Assembly: GCA_041165405.1 (NCBI GenBank)
Contig: JBEANL010000003.1
Span: 1-64,000, forward strand
Direction: 5' to 3'
DNA length: 64,000 nucleotides
Origin: Methylopumilus sp009926035
GTDB taxonomy: Bacteria; Pseudomonadota; Gammaproteobacteria; Burkholderiales; Methylophilaceae
Each line of letters starts with the position of its first letter. Positions within the stretch are counted from its first letter, which is position 1. Of this stretch, positions 38,075 to 47,950 are shown piece after piece. A program made the translations under genes and the position numbers. The notes under the pieces were generated by a model that was given only the letters and a program-made list of their open reading frames with translations, was not told the origin of the DNA and ran no database searches.

Positions 38075-40465
38075 TTAAGATGCGCTCCTTGAAGTTATTT
38101 TTTTAACGATAACATCGCCATAAATATCAGATAGATTCGCCGTTTCATCGATACCACTTGGTATATAAATAGATCCTTCTGGAATACTTACATCTTCTAT
38201 CACGACAAGATTAATCGATTGCTTACCTTGTGTAATTTTAATTCTGTCATTTCCTTTAAGTCTTAATGACTTCATCTCTATCGGGTTTAATTTCACAAAC
38301 GCTTTTGATTTTTGAATCGCTGTTTGAAGAGAGAAGGCTCGTCTTGTAATAGGATCCATACGATATTGATGTGTCTCGCCAATGCGCGAGAATTGCATAG
38401 GCTTAGTGAGACGTATTTTGTAATCATTTGTAATATCAATTGCATTGGAAAGCTCTTTTGAGATGAATTGATTTTTAGATTTCATATGCGCTTCTTTGAC
38501 ATCTAAACTCGATTCATAATCAAATCCTTTCAAGTCGAGATGATTAGCTAATACCCTTAATACTTTCCAGGCTGGTCTCGATTGACCTAAAGATTGGGTC
38601 ACAGCCGCATAACTTTGTACTCGGCCTTCCATGTTAATAATCGTACCGGATGATTCTGTAAATGGTGAGACCGGTAGAAGTACATCTGCATTTTTAAGAT
38701 ATTTCGAATTGTAAGTACTTAATGCTACTGTAAAGTCTGAAGAAACAATTGCATCTTGCATTAATTGTGCATTCGATGTGTCTAGCTGAGGCTCAATATT
38801 TAAAAGAATATAAGCTTTTAATTTCTTCTCAAACATCGCACGTGCATTTAAGCCACCTTTTTCTGGAAGCACATTAACAGTATGAAGTCCTACGCTATTC
38901 GAATATGTGGGCAAAACACCAAAAGTCGCTTGAGATAGTTTTGAAATCTCAAAAGCAAGTTTATAAATGGTTGAGTATTCTGGATGATCTTGGGCAATTT
39001 GGCCAAGCAATATGGATGTGTTATTTTTTTTGCCAGCTAAAACATTTTTCATTAAATGTTGAGCTATTGCATCACTTACTTTGTCGGTTTTAATTTTTTC
39101 AATATCAGCTTTTATAAATTTAATATCTTTTCTTAATACACCTTTTAATTCTGTCATTGATTTCAAAACTTTTGCGAGTGCATGAGGAAGTCTATGAGAA
39201 GCCTGAATCAGCTTCTCAGATACCGTCATGAGAGGATCCGCATCGATTGAATTAACTATAAATAGATTTGCGCCTTGATTTACAGACTTACGAATTCTTG
39301 AAGTTAAAAGCGGCTGTTCATTTCTTATATTGCTACCAATCAAAAGATATTGGTCAAAGTGACCGATCGCATCAATATGACTTCCTAACCATGGCGAACC
39401 TTGATGTTCTATTGAAAAATCAGATTGACGAATACGATGGTCAATATGAGGCGAATTTAAACTATTACTTATTTTCTTAGCTAAGATGCCTTCCTCAATC
39501 GTGCTTTGCGGCGATATGAGGATGCCCAATGCTTCAGGGCCATCATGATTTAAAATATGTTTTAGTTTTTCGCCAATTAATGCTAAAGCAGTTTCCCAAT
39601 CCGATTCTTTCCATTGCCCGTTTTTTTTAATCATAGGAACTTGCAAACGGTCTTCGCTATTCAATCCCTCATATGAAAAACGATCACGGTCAGAAATCCA
39701 ACATTCATTAATTGTCTCATCTTCGCGAGGAAGCATTCGAATCACTTTGTTTTGTTTAATATGCGCCTCAAGAGGAGAGCCTAAACTATCATGATGAGCT
39801 ATAGTAGGCCTTCTAATAAGTTCCCAGGTGCGGGCTTTGTATCTAAACGGTTTACTTGTTAGTGCGCCTACAGGACATAAATCGATAATATTGCCTGAAA
39901 GTTCAGACTGAATGGAACGATCAACATAAGCTGTAATTTCTGAATGCTCACCACGACCCACCATGCCAAGCTCCATCATGCCGCCGACTTCTTGTAAAAA
40001 TCTCACACATCGCGTGCATTGAATACATCGCGTCATATCTGTGGAAATGAGTGGACCTATGTTTTTATTAAATACCACTCGTTTTTCTTCTTTGTAACGT
40101 GTCTGACCACTACCGAAAGCCACCGCTGTATCTTGCAATTCACATTCGCCGCCTTGATCACAAATCGGGCAATCTAGCGGATGATTGATAAGCAAAAATT
40201 CCATGACACTTTGCTGTGCCTCGGTAGCCATTTTAGATGTTGTTGAAACTTTCATACCATCAGCAACTTGAGTAGCACATGCAGGCAATGGTTTATTGAA
40301 TTTTTCTACATCAACCAAACACATACGACAATTTGCAGCGATCGATAATTTTTTGTGATAACAAAAGCGAGGAATTGCAATACCTGCTTTATCTGCAGCA
40401 GCAATAATCGTCGTATTTTTTTCTACTTCAATTTTTTTGCCATCAATTTCAATCGTAATTGTCAT
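38075..40465 (-). CDS. nuoG: NADH-quinone oxidoreductase subunit G
   Basis: 796 residues. N-terminal 2Fe-2S domain (CYHKKLSIAANCRMC ... CATQ), then HPLDCPICDQGGECELQD and CIQCTRCVRF for 4Fe-4S clusters, followed by a degenerate molybdopterin-oxidoreductase domain up to the C-terminus. It is the largest peripheral-arm subunit. Overlaps nuoF by 4 bases. Confidence 0.97.
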   Translation of the reverse strand: MTITIEIDGKKIEVEKNTTIIAAADKAGIAIPRFCYHKKLSIAANCRMCLVDVEKFNKPLPACATQVADGMKVSTTSKMATEAQQSVMEFLLINHPLDCPICDQGGECELQDTAVAFGSGQTRYKEEKRVVFNKNIGPLISTDMTRCIQCTRCVRFLQEVGGMMELGMVGRGEHSEITAYVDRSIQSELSGNIIDLCPVGALTSKPFRYKARTWELIRRPTIAHHDSLGSPLEAHIKQNKVIRMLPREDETINECWISDRDRFSYEGLNSEDRLQVPMIKKNGQWKESDWETALALIGEKLKHILNHDGPEALGILISPQSTIEEGILAKKISNSLNSPHIDHRIRQSDFSIEHQGSPWLGSHIDAIGHFDQYLLIGSNIRNEQPLLTSRIRKSVNQGANLFIVNSIDADPLMTVSEKLIQASHRLPHALAKVLKSMTELKGVLRKDIKFIKADIEKIKTDKVSDAIAQHLMKNVLAGKKNNTSILLGQIAQDHPEYSTIYKLAFEISKLSQATFGVLPTYSNSVGLHTVNVLPEKGGLNARAMFEKKLKAYILLNIEPQLDTSNAQLMQDAIVSSDFTVALSTYNSKYLKNADVLLPVSPFTESSGTIINMEGRVQSYAAVTQSLGQSRPAWKVLRVLANHLDLKGFDYESSLDVKEAHMKSKNQFISKELSNAIDITNDYKIRLTKPMQFSRIGETHQYRMDPITRRAFSLQTAIQKSKAFVKLNPIEMKSLRLKGNDRIKITQGKQSINLVVIEDVSIPEGSIYIPSGIDETANLSDIYGDVIVKKITSRSAS

Positions 40466-41781
40466 TTAGCTTTAACCATTGAATGCCCGTGCTGAATAAA
40501 ATATTCAAACTCAGGTCTAAAGTGTTTGATAAAACTTAATACAGGTGTAGCAGCTGCATCACCTAAAGCACATATAGTTCTGCCAGAAATCTTTTTACTG
40601 ACATCAGTTAAAAGATCAAGATCTTCCATCGTGCCTTTACCGTCCACAATTCTTTTAATAACACGATAAACCCAACCTGTACCTTCACGACAAGGTGTAC
40701 ATTGGCCACAAGATTCTTCATAAAAGAAATAAGAAAGACGTTTTAATGCACTTACCATACAGGTAGAGTCGTCCATAATAATTACGGAACCCGCGCCTAA
40801 ACTCGAACCAATTTTTTGTAACCCATCATAATCCATAGTGGCATTTTCAATAAGTGCTGCGGGGACAACTGCTGTGGAAGGGCCGCCCGGAATCACCGCT
40901 TTTAATTTTCTGCGATGCCAAATACCGCCTGCCATATCTAATAGTTCACTGAAAGGAGTGCCCATTTTAATTTCGTAGTTACCTGGCTTTTCAACATGGC
41001 CTGATACAGAAAATAATTTAACGCCACCTGAATTTTCAACACCTAAATCTTGGAATGCTTGACCGCCATGCTCCAAAATCCAGGGTACAGACGCAAATGT
41101 TTCTGTGTTATTTACATTTGTAGGTTTACCGTAAATTCCATAAGTTGCTGGAAATGGTGGTTTATAACGCGGCTGCCCTTTTTTTCCTTCGATCGATTCG
41201 AGGAGCGCTGTCTCTTCACCGCATATGTAAGCACCGTAACCATGCACTGCATATAAATCAAAACTAAAATCTGATCCTAAAATGTCTTCGCCTAAAAAAC
41301 CGTGGTCTTTTGCTTCATCAAGTGCTTTTTCAAAGAGTTCGTATTCACGCCATATCTCTCCATGAATATAGTTATAACCCACACGCGTGCCCATTACATA
41401 AGCAGCGATGAGCATACCTTCAATAAGCTGATGTGGGTTATATCTTAGAATGTCTCGATCTTTAAATGTGCCAGGCTCACCTTCATCTGAATTACAGACA
41501 AGATATTTCATGCCATCGTAATCACGCGACATAAATGACCATTTAATTGCCGTTGGGAATCCCGCACCACCTCGGCCTCTTAGTCCTGATGTTTTTAATT
41601 CAGCCAAGATCGCTTCAGGCTTTATTTTCTTTTTAAGTATTTTTTTAAGTTGTTCATACCCACCTATTTTTAAATAAGTTTCGATAGAACCTGGATCATC
41701 ATGAACAATGGTTCTTAAACAAACTAAATCTTGATTAGGAAAAATTTTTGACGGCTTAATGATGTCGATTTGCTTTACCAT
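40462..41781 (-). CDS. nuoF: NADH-quinone oxidoreductase subunit F
   Basis: 439 residues. FMN/NADH-binding blocks GLRGRGGAGFPTAIKW and YICGEETALLESIEGKKGQPR; the N3 4Fe-4S motif ESCGQCTPCREG near residue 355. It accepts hydride from NADH. Adjoins nuoE without a gap. Confidence 0.98.
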   Translation of the reverse strand: MVKQIDIIKPSKIFPNQDLVCLRTIVHDDPGSIETYLKIGGYEQLKKILKKKIKPEAILAELKTSGLRGRGGAGFPTAIKWSFMSRDYDGMKYLVCNSDEGEPGTFKDRDILRYNPHQLIEGMLIAAYVMGTRVGYNYIHGEIWREYELFEKALDEAKDHGFLGEDILGSDFSFDLYAVHGYGAYICGEETALLESIEGKKGQPRYKPPFPATYGIYGKPTNVNNTETFASVPWILEHGGQAFQDLGVENSGGVKLFSVSGHVEKPGNYEIKMGTPFSELLDMAGGIWHRRKLKAVIPGGPSTAVVPAALIENATMDYDGLQKIGSSLGAGSVIIMDDSTCMVSALKRLSYFFYEESCGQCTPCREGTGWVYRVIKRIVDGKGTMEDLDLLTDVSKKISGRTICALGDAAATPVLSFIKHFRPEFEYFIQHGHSMVKAK

Positions 41782-42255
41782 TTATTTAAGGCTCGCTAAA
41801 AGCTTGTCAATTTTTTCGGTCGTTAAATGTTCATGCATACTGTGATTGTTAATAAGGCATAAAGGTGCACCGCCGCATGCGCCCATACACTCACCTTCTT
41901 TAAGTGAGAATTTTTTATCTTTAGAGACTTCACCAAAACCAATACCTAATTTCTTTTCTAAGTGCTGCACAATTTCATCTGAATTTCTTAACATACATGA
42001 AATATTGGTGCATACCGTAATTTGGTATTTGCCTTTTGATTCTAAATTGAACATATTGTAAAAAGTTGCAACTTCCATCACAGCAATTTCTGGCATACCG
42101 AGATAGTGTGCAACATCAGAAATATTTTCATTAGATAGCCAACCATGTCGCGTTTGAACAATACGAAGAGCAGAAATGACTGCAGATTGTTTTTGATTAT
42201 CCGGAAACTTCTTTAATTCTTTATCAATTAATTTAATATCGTCAGCGTGTATCAT
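41782..42255 (-). CDS. nuoE: NADH-quinone oxidoreductase subunit E
   Basis: 157 residues of the thioredoxin-like 2Fe-2S family; cluster N1a Cys in TVCTNISCML and GECMGACGGAPLCLINN. Partner of NuoF at the tip of complex I. Confidence 0.98.
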   Translation of the reverse strand: MIHADDIKLIDKELKKFPDNQKQSAVISALRIVQTRHGWLSNENISDVAHYLGMPEIAVMEVATFYNMFNLESKGKYQITVCTNISCMLRNSDEIVQHLEKKLGIGFGEVSKDKKFSLKEGECMGACGGAPLCLINNHSMHEHLTTEKIDKLLASLK

Positions 42256-42257
42256 TT

Positions 42258-43508
42258 TTATCGATCAATCTCACCAAATACAATATCTTGTGTGCCAATA
42301 ATGGCAACTAAGTCAGAAATCATATGGCCTCGAGTCATTTCATCTAAAGCCGCTAAATGTGGAAAACCTGGAGCGCGAATCTTTAGACGATAAGGCTTGT
42401 TTGCGCCATCAGAAATTAAATAAATGCCGAACTCGCCTTTGGGATGTTCAACTGCTGCATAAGCTTCACTTGGCGGAATATGGAAACCTTCTGTAAATAA
42501 TTTAAAGTGATGAATCATAGCTTCCATATCTTCTTTCATGGCAGCGCGCGGTGGAGGAGCTACTTTGTGGTTATCACTAATGACTGGGCCTGGATTTTTT
42601 CTGAGCCAGTCAACGCACTCTTTAATAATCCGATTGGATTGTCTAAATTCTTCGATGCGAACAAGGTATCGATCATAACAATCACCATTCACACCGACAG
42701 GAATATCAAAATCAAGTTGATCGTACACTTCGTAAGGTTGTTTTTTTCTTAAGTCCCATGCAATTCCTGAGCCTCTTAACATTGGACCTGTCATACCAAG
42801 AGCTACCGCGCGATCTGGATCAACAACGCCAATACCCACTGTGCGCTGTTTCCAAATACGATTGTCTGTTAATAATGTTTCATATTCATCTACATATTTT
42901 GGAAAGCGATTTGCAAAATCTTCAATGAAGTCTAATAGCGAGCCACTGCGATTTTGATTTAAACCATCCAATTCTTTTTTATTTTTAAAAGTCGATTCAT
43001 ATTGAGGCATGCGATCAGGTAGGTCGCGATAAACGCCTCCGGGACGATAATATGCTGCATGCATTCTAGCGCCAGACGCAGCTTCATAACAATCAAAAAG
43101 GTCTTCTCTTTCGCGGAATGCATATAAGAATACAGTCATAGCACCGACATCAAGTGCATGTGCTCCTAGCCATAACAAATGATTTAAGATGCGAGTAATT
43201 TCATCAAACATGACACGAATATATTGAGCGCGAATGGGAACATCTATATTCAATAATTTTTCAATGGCTAGAACATACGCGTGTTCATTCGCCATCATAG
43301 AGACGTAATCTAAACGATCCATATAAGGAACAGTTTGTAAGTACGTTCTATTTTCAGCTAACTTTTCTGTACCGCGATGAAGGAGTCCAATATGAGGATC
43401 TGCACGCTGAATGACTTCACCATCAAGTTCTAATACTAAACGCAACACACCATGCGCTGCAGGGTGTTGTGGGCCAAAATTCATGGTGTAATTTCTAATC
43501 TCAGCCAT
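42258..43508 (-). CDS. nuoD: NADH-quinone oxidoreductase subunit D
   Basis: 416 residues when started at ATG 43508 (MAEIRNYTMNFGPQHPAAHG), the usual N-terminus. A longer frame from 43622 would lie inside nuoC and add non-homologous residues. The start overlaps the nuoC stop by 8 bases. HIGLLHRGTEKL and the C-terminal DIVFGEIDR are family marks. Forms the quinone-reduction site with NuoB. Confidence 0.97.
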   Translation of the reverse strand: MAEIRNYTMNFGPQHPAAHGVLRLVLELDGEVIQRADPHIGLLHRGTEKLAENRTYLQTVPYMDRLDYVSMMANEHAYVLAIEKLLNIDVPIRAQYIRVMFDEITRILNHLLWLGAHALDVGAMTVFLYAFREREDLFDCYEAASGARMHAAYYRPGGVYRDLPDRMPQYESTFKNKKELDGLNQNRSGSLLDFIEDFANRFPKYVDEYETLLTDNRIWKQRTVGIGVVDPDRAVALGMTGPMLRGSGIAWDLRKKQPYEVYDQLDFDIPVGVNGDCYDRYLVRIEEFRQSNRIIKECVDWLRKNPGPVISDNHKVAPPPRAAMKEDMEAMIHHFKLFTEGFHIPPSEAYAAVEHPKGEFGIYLISDGANKPYRLKIRAPGFPHLAALDEMTRGHMISDLVAIIGTQDIVFGEIDR

Positions 43509-44094
43509 TATGGAAACCTTCTTCACGAATGATACGCGGCACGTTATTTCTCTCTTCAATTGAAACAGGTTGATAGACAACACGCTTTTGCACATCGTCA
43601 TAACGAATTTCAACTTTACCAATCATCGGAAAATCTTTACGGAATGGATAGCCTACGAATCCATAATCTGTAAGTATGCGTCTTAAATCCGGGTGATCAG
43701 TAAACATAAAACCAAATAAATCGAAGGCTTCTCGTTCATACCAATTGGCAGCTGGCCATAAATCTATCACTGATGGAAATAATGGAAAATTTTCTTCTTT
43801 AGAGAAAGTTCTTACTCGAATGCGTTGGTTATGTTCGATAGATAAGAAATGATAAACCAGAGCAAAACGAGGTTTGGTCCAAGCGCCTTCGCCATAATCT
43901 TTATAGTCAACGCCGCAAAGATCAATCAGTTGTTTAAATTGAAATGCTTTGTGTTGTTTTAAAGTTTTTAAAGTGGATAAGAGATCATCGATTTTTACTT
44001 CGATTGTGAGTTCATTATGCTCAATGAATGTGTGACTAACTTCTTTACCAAAAGTCGATTTTATTTCTTTAAGTAACATTTCGACTGAGCTCAT
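43501..44094 (-). CDS. nuoC: NADH-quinone oxidoreductase subunit C
   Basis: 197 residues. Signature ANWYEREAFDLFGFMFTDHPDLRRILTDYGFVGYPFRKDFP. Separate gene, not fused to nuoD as in enterobacteria. Peripheral arm subunit without cofactor. Confidence 0.97.
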   Translation of the reverse strand: MSSVEMLLKEIKSTFGKEVSHTFIEHNELTIEVKIDDLLSTLKTLKQHKAFQFKQLIDLCGVDYKDYGEGAWTKPRFALVYHFLSIEHNQRIRVRTFSKEENFPLFPSVIDLWPAANWYEREAFDLFGFMFTDHPDLRRILTDYGFVGYPFRKDFPMIGKVEIRYDDVQKRVVYQPVSIEERNNVPRIIREEGFHNG

Positions 44095-44097
44095 AAG

Positions 44098-44574
44098 TTA
44101 ACGCGCAATCGTATTGGTACGTTTAATTTTATTTTGAAGCTGAATAATTCCAAACATAAGGGCTTCAGCTGTTGGCGGGCAACCAGGTACATACACGTCT
44201 ACTGGAACAATACGATCACAACCACGAACGACTGAATAAGAATAGTGATAATAACCACCACCATTTGCACAAGAGCCCATCGAAATAACCCAACGCGGTT
44301 CTGCCATTTGATCGTAAACCTTTCTTAATGCGGGCGCCATTTTATTGACTAGTGTGCCAGCTACAATCATGACATCTGATTGTCTTGGGCTAGGTCTAAA
44401 TACAATACCAAATCGATCTAAGTCATATCGGGCTGCTCCTGCATGCATCATCTCAACTGCACAACATGCAAGTCCAAAAGTCATAGGCCATAGAGAACCT
44501 GTGCGCGTGTAATTGATAAGAGTGTCAAGATTTGTAGTGACAAATCCTTTTTCCATGATGCCTTCAATGCTCAT
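44098..44574 (-). CDS. nuoB: NADH-quinone oxidoreductase subunit B
   Basis: 158 residues. Cluster N2 ligands in FGLACCAVEMM, MGSCANGGG and VPGCPPTAEAL. Hands electrons to quinone together with NuoD. Confidence 0.98.
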   Translation of the reverse strand: MSIEGIMEKGFVTTNLDTLINYTRTGSLWPMTFGLACCAVEMMHAGAARYDLDRFGIVFRPSPRQSDVMIVAGTLVNKMAPALRKVYDQMAEPRWVISMGSCANGGGYYHYSYSVVRGCDRIVPVDVYVPGCPPTAEALMFGIIQLQNKIKRTNTIAR

Positions 44575-44577
44575 TCG

Positions 44578-44934
44578 CTATTCCCAATCAAGGGCACCTT
44601 TCATCCATTCGTAAATAAAACCAACCACCAAAATGGCTAAGAAAATCATCATTGCAATAAATCCAAACATACCAATTTTTTGAATGACCACTGCCCAAGG
44701 GAAAAGAAATGTTATTTCAAGATCAAATAAAATGAAAAGGATAGCAACAAGATAATAACGCACATCAAATTTCATACGCGCATCTTCAAATGCTTCGAAA
44801 CCACATTCGTATGGAGAGTTTTTCTCGCTATCAGGTTTATTAGGTGAGAGAATGCTACCGATGAGAAGTGGCCCTGCACCAACCGCAAGTCCTACGCATA
44901 TGAATAATAAAATTGGAAAATAATTTTCCAGCAC
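44578..44934 (-). CDS. nuoA: NADH-quinone oxidoreductase subunit A
   Basis: 118 residues, three helices; NSPYECGFEAFEDARMKFDVRYYLVAILFILFDLE is the family signature. GTG start with AAGGA upstream. First gene of the nuo operon, 39 bases downstream of tRNA-Leu(GAG), so the tRNA may share its transcript. Confidence 0.97.
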   Translation of the reverse strand: MLENYFPILLFICVGLAVGAGPLLIGSILSPNKPDSEKNSPYECGFEAFEDARMKFDVRYYLVAILFILFDLEITFLFPWAVVIQKIGMFGFIAMMIFLAILVVGFIYEWMKGALDWE

Positions 44935-44973
44935 AACGATTCCTTAAAGAAATACTGCTTGATTTTCTTAATT

Positions 44974-45058
44974 TGGTGCCGTCGGAGAGACTCGAACTCT
45001 CACGACTTTCGTCACTACCCCCTCAAGATAGCGTGTCTACCAATTCCACCACGACGGC
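44974..45058 (-). tRNA. tRNA-Leu(GAG)
   Basis: 85 bases with CCA and a class II variable arm. Acceptor GCCGTCG/CGACGGC, anticodon stem CTATC/GGTAG around TTGAGGG (anticodon GAG). Lies between secG and nuoA on the same strand. Confidence 0.96.
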
Positions 45059-45077
45059 TTTATAGATTTAACAGTCT

Positions 45078-45428
45078 CTATTTTGGGATATTCTTAGCAC
45101 CACCTGATGAATTCGACTGAGCTTCACCACTTTTAGTTTCAGAAGGTTTTTGCGCTTCTGAAGACTCAGTTGCTTTCACCACACTTCCAGTGCCTGATTT
45201 TTGACCTGCGATAAACGCTAGGGCAATACTGGTCAGAAAAAAGACTAAAACAAATATTGCTGTTGTTCTACTTAAAAAATTAGATGAGCCGCTTACGCCA
45301 AATAAACTTCCTGATGAGCCACTTCCAAAAGCTGCACCCATATCGGCGCCTTTGCCGTGTTGCATAAGCACCAAACCAATGACACCTAAGCATGCAATCA
45401 CATGAATAATTGTTAGTAAATTTTCCAT
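45078..45428 (-). CDS. secG: Preprotein translocase subunit SecG
   Basis: 116 residues. Two hydrophobic helices with the family block GLVLMQHGKGADMGAAFGSGSSGSLFG between them; low-complexity Ser/Glu/Lys C-terminal tail. Helps SecYE export proteins. Follows tpiA (18-base gap), its usual neighbour. Confidence 0.97.
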   Translation of the reverse strand: MENLLTIIHVIACLGVIGLVLMQHGKGADMGAAFGSGSSGSLFGVSGSSNFLSRTTAIFVLVFFLTSIALAFIAGQKSGTGSVVKATESSEAQKPSETKSGEAQSNSSGGAKNIPK

Positions 45429-45446
45429 AATCCTATTTTCTTTGAT

Positions 45447-46199
45447 TTATATTTCGGCCGAATGACATATAGACTCAAAATCACTCGCATTTAAAGAAGC
45501 CCGTCCTACGAGTCCGCCGTCTACGTCTGGCATAGAGAATAATTGTAACGCATTTTGAGGGTTTACGCTCCCTCCGTAGATGATTTTAAGGCTCTTTACG
45601 GCCTTAGTATTTGAGGATAATTTCTCACGAATAAATTGATGCATCGCTTGCGCCTGCTGAGGGGAAGCAGCTAAATCAGTTCCAATTGCCCATACAGGCT
45701 CATAAGCAATCACAGCCTCATCAAATATTTCTTCGCCATACATTTCAATAATGGTATCAAGCTGCTTAGAAACAACTTTTTCCATAATGCCAGCTTCTCG
45801 TTCAATCAAAGTTTCACCTACACAGAGAATTGGCGTCATGCCTGCTTTTTTTACCATCATAAATTTAGTAGCGATATTTTCATCTGATTCACAATAAGCC
45901 GTACTTCTTTCAGAATGGCCGATAATCACATAGCTTGCACCAAATTCTTTGAGCATAGAAACACTTACTTCACCTGTGAAAGCGCCTGATTCAAATTTAG
46001 CCACATTCTGAGCGCCCCAACGAATAGGCGAATTTTTAAGATAGGATTGCGTTTGAAATAAGTAGGGATAAGGGGCACACACCACGATGTCCACTGGGAT
46101 TGTTTGAGGTATCTTTTCTACTAAGGCTTTAAGGAGCGATTCGTTGGACGCCAAAGAGCCATTCATTTTCCAATTACCAACAACGATTTTACGTCTCAT
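45447..46199 (-). CDS. tpiA: Triosephosphate isomerase
   Basis: 250 residues. NWKMNG (Lys for substrate), IGHSERS (catalytic His) and AYEPVWAIG (catalytic Glu). After that Glu the flexible loop reads GTDLAAS, with Asp where most enzymes have Gly (GTG). It interconverts DHAP and glyceraldehyde-3-phosphate; DHAP is also the product of the mtnA-aldolase route proposed at 12-13.7 kb. Confidence 0.97.
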   Translation of the reverse strand: MRRKIVVGNWKMNGSLASNESLLKALVEKIPQTIPVDIVVCAPYPYLFQTQSYLKNSPIRWGAQNVAKFESGAFTGEVSVSMLKEFGASYVIIGHSERSTAYCESDENIATKFMMVKKAGMTPILCVGETLIEREAGIMEKVVSKQLDTIIEMYGEEIFDEAVIAYEPVWAIGTDLAASPQQAQAMHQFIREKLSSNTKAVKSLKIIYGGSVNPQNALQLFSMPDVDGGLVGRASLNASDFESICHSAEI

Positions 46200-46267
46200 G
46201 ACACTCTCTTAAATAGTTTGTTGAATTTTACTTTGTTGGCGCTCGATGGGCAATTCAAGGATACTCG

Positions 46268-47950
46268 TTAAGAGAGCATTTTTAATTGAATTTGAATTTT
46301 TTTATTGCCATTAAACTCATTAGAATCAACCTGATAGATCGCTTTTATCTTGCGAGGGAGGTGTTCGCTACGATTAAAATAAATAGCTTCAAACACTTTA
46401 TTTTGTAGTAGAAGATTTAACTTCAAATGCTTATCTGCAAGAATTTTTTGCTCAACAACTTCAAACTCACCTTCAAAAATAGGCAGCGGAAAACCTTGTC
46501 CCCATACTTGCGCGTTAATATGCTCTATATCTTCATAAGTGACTTCTGAGAAATTAAGTGCATCATCTACTTCAATTGTTAATTTAAGATCATCTAATGA
46601 GATTAAACCTTTTACAGTTTCTTCAAATAATTGAACAAATCGATCAAAATCCGCTTCTTTGATAGTAAGTCCAGCTGCCATGGCATGACCACCGAATGTC
46701 ATAAGAATATTTGGATCTTTTTTTGAAACAAGATCGAGCGCATCTCTTAAATGAAGTGATTGAATAGATCTGCCTGAGCCTTTTAGAATGCCCTCATCAG
46801 ATTTAGCAAACACAATAACAGGGCGATGATATTTATCTTTAATGCGAGAGGCAATAATCCCAATCACTCCCTGATGCCAAGTGGGGTCATAAAGTGCGAT
46901 ACTAAATTGTGCTTCACAATTCACGTCATCCAGTTGAATTGAAGCGCCATCTTTCATTTCAGATTCAATTGATCTTCTTTTGAGATTTAAAGCTTCAAGT
47001 GATGATGCAATAAAACGCGCATCTTCATAGCTTTCAGATAAAAGACATTGAATACCTAAGGTCATATCATCTAGTCTTCCTGCAGCATTGAGCCTTGGTG
47101 CAATACTAAAAGCAAGATCAGAAGTATGGAATTGTGATGGATTTTTTTTAGTTAATGCCATAAGCGCTCGAATGCCAGGATTGGCCTGACCTGATCTAAT
47201 TCTTCGAATACCATATTCAACTAAAGTACGATTATTTCTATCTAACGGCACTAAATCTGCAACTGTGCCCAAAGCGACAAGATCAATTAACTGCATTAAG
47301 TTAGGTTCTGCATGGTCTTTAAAATAATTTCGTTTTCGAAGTTCGGCTCTTAAAGCTAACATTACATAAAAAATAACGCCTACACCACATAGATATTTAC
47401 TTGGGAAATTACAACCATGCTGATTAGGATTCACAATACATTTAGCACGAGGCAGTGAATCACCAGGAAGATGATGATCTGTGACTAAGACATCGATACC
47501 ATATTGATTAGCTTGATTGACACCTTCAACACTTGCAATACCGTTATCAACGGTAATAATAATATTAGGATTTTTTTCTTTCGCTAAATCAACAATTTCA
47601 GGCGTTAAACCATAACCAAATTCAAATCGATTCGGCACCAAATAATCCACATCAGCACCCATCATTTTGAGGGCCCTTACTCCAACAGCGGTCGAGGTTG
47701 CACCGTCCGTATCATAATCGCCAATAATAAGAATTTTTTGGTTTTCTAAAATAGCATCTGCCAAGATCGACGCCATTAATGTGTTGTTTGTTAAAGCTTC
47801 TGGTGGAATAATTTTCTCAATAGAGAGTGTTGCATCGTCAATATGCTTAATACCACGTGCTGAATAAAACTTCGCCAAATGAGGATTGAGCCCTGAATTA
47901 ACAAGCATATCTAAAGCAGCATGATCAACTTTTTTTGATTTAATGAACAT
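46268..47950 (-). CDS. recJ: Single-stranded-DNA exonuclease RecJ
   Basis: 560 residues. DHH-family motifs: ILIIGDYDTDGATSTAVG (motif I), DNGIASVEG, VTDHHLPGD (DHH), and DHHA1 motif FGGHAMAAGLTI. A 5'-3' exonuclease for recombination and mismatch repair. Overlaps the upstream rpfE-like gene by 11 bases. Confidence 0.97.
   Translation of the reverse strand: MFIKSKKVDHAALDMLVNSGLNPHLAKFYSARGIKHIDDATLSIEKIIPPEALTNNTLMASILADAILENQKILIIGDYDTDGATSTAVGVRALKMMGADVDYLVPNRFEFGYGLTPEIVDLAKEKNPNIIITVDNGIASVEGVNQANQYGIDVLVTDHHLPGDSLPRAKCIVNPNQHGCNFPSKYLCGVGVIFYVMLALRAELRKRNYFKDHAEPNLMQLIDLVALGTVADLVPLDRNNRTLVEYGIRRIRSGQANPGIRALMALTKKNPSQFHTSDLAFSIAPRLNAAGRLDDMTLGIQCLLSESYEDARFIASSLEALNLKRRSIESEMKDGASIQLDDVNCEAQFSIALYDPTWHQGVIGIIASRIKDKYHRPVIVFAKSDEGILKGSGRSIQSLHLRDALDLVSKKDPNILMTFGGHAMAAGLTIKEADFDRFVQLFEETVKGLISLDDLKLTIEVDDALNFSEVTYEDIEHINAQVWGQGFPLPIFEGEFEVVEQKILADKHLKLNLLLQNKVFEAIYFNRSEHLPRKIKAIYQVDSNEFNGNKKIQIQLKMLS

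Noticed and set aside
43509..43622. 38-residue N-terminal extension of nuoD
   Set aside because: It lies inside nuoC and does not resemble NuoD; the ATG at 43508 gives the standard N-terminus.
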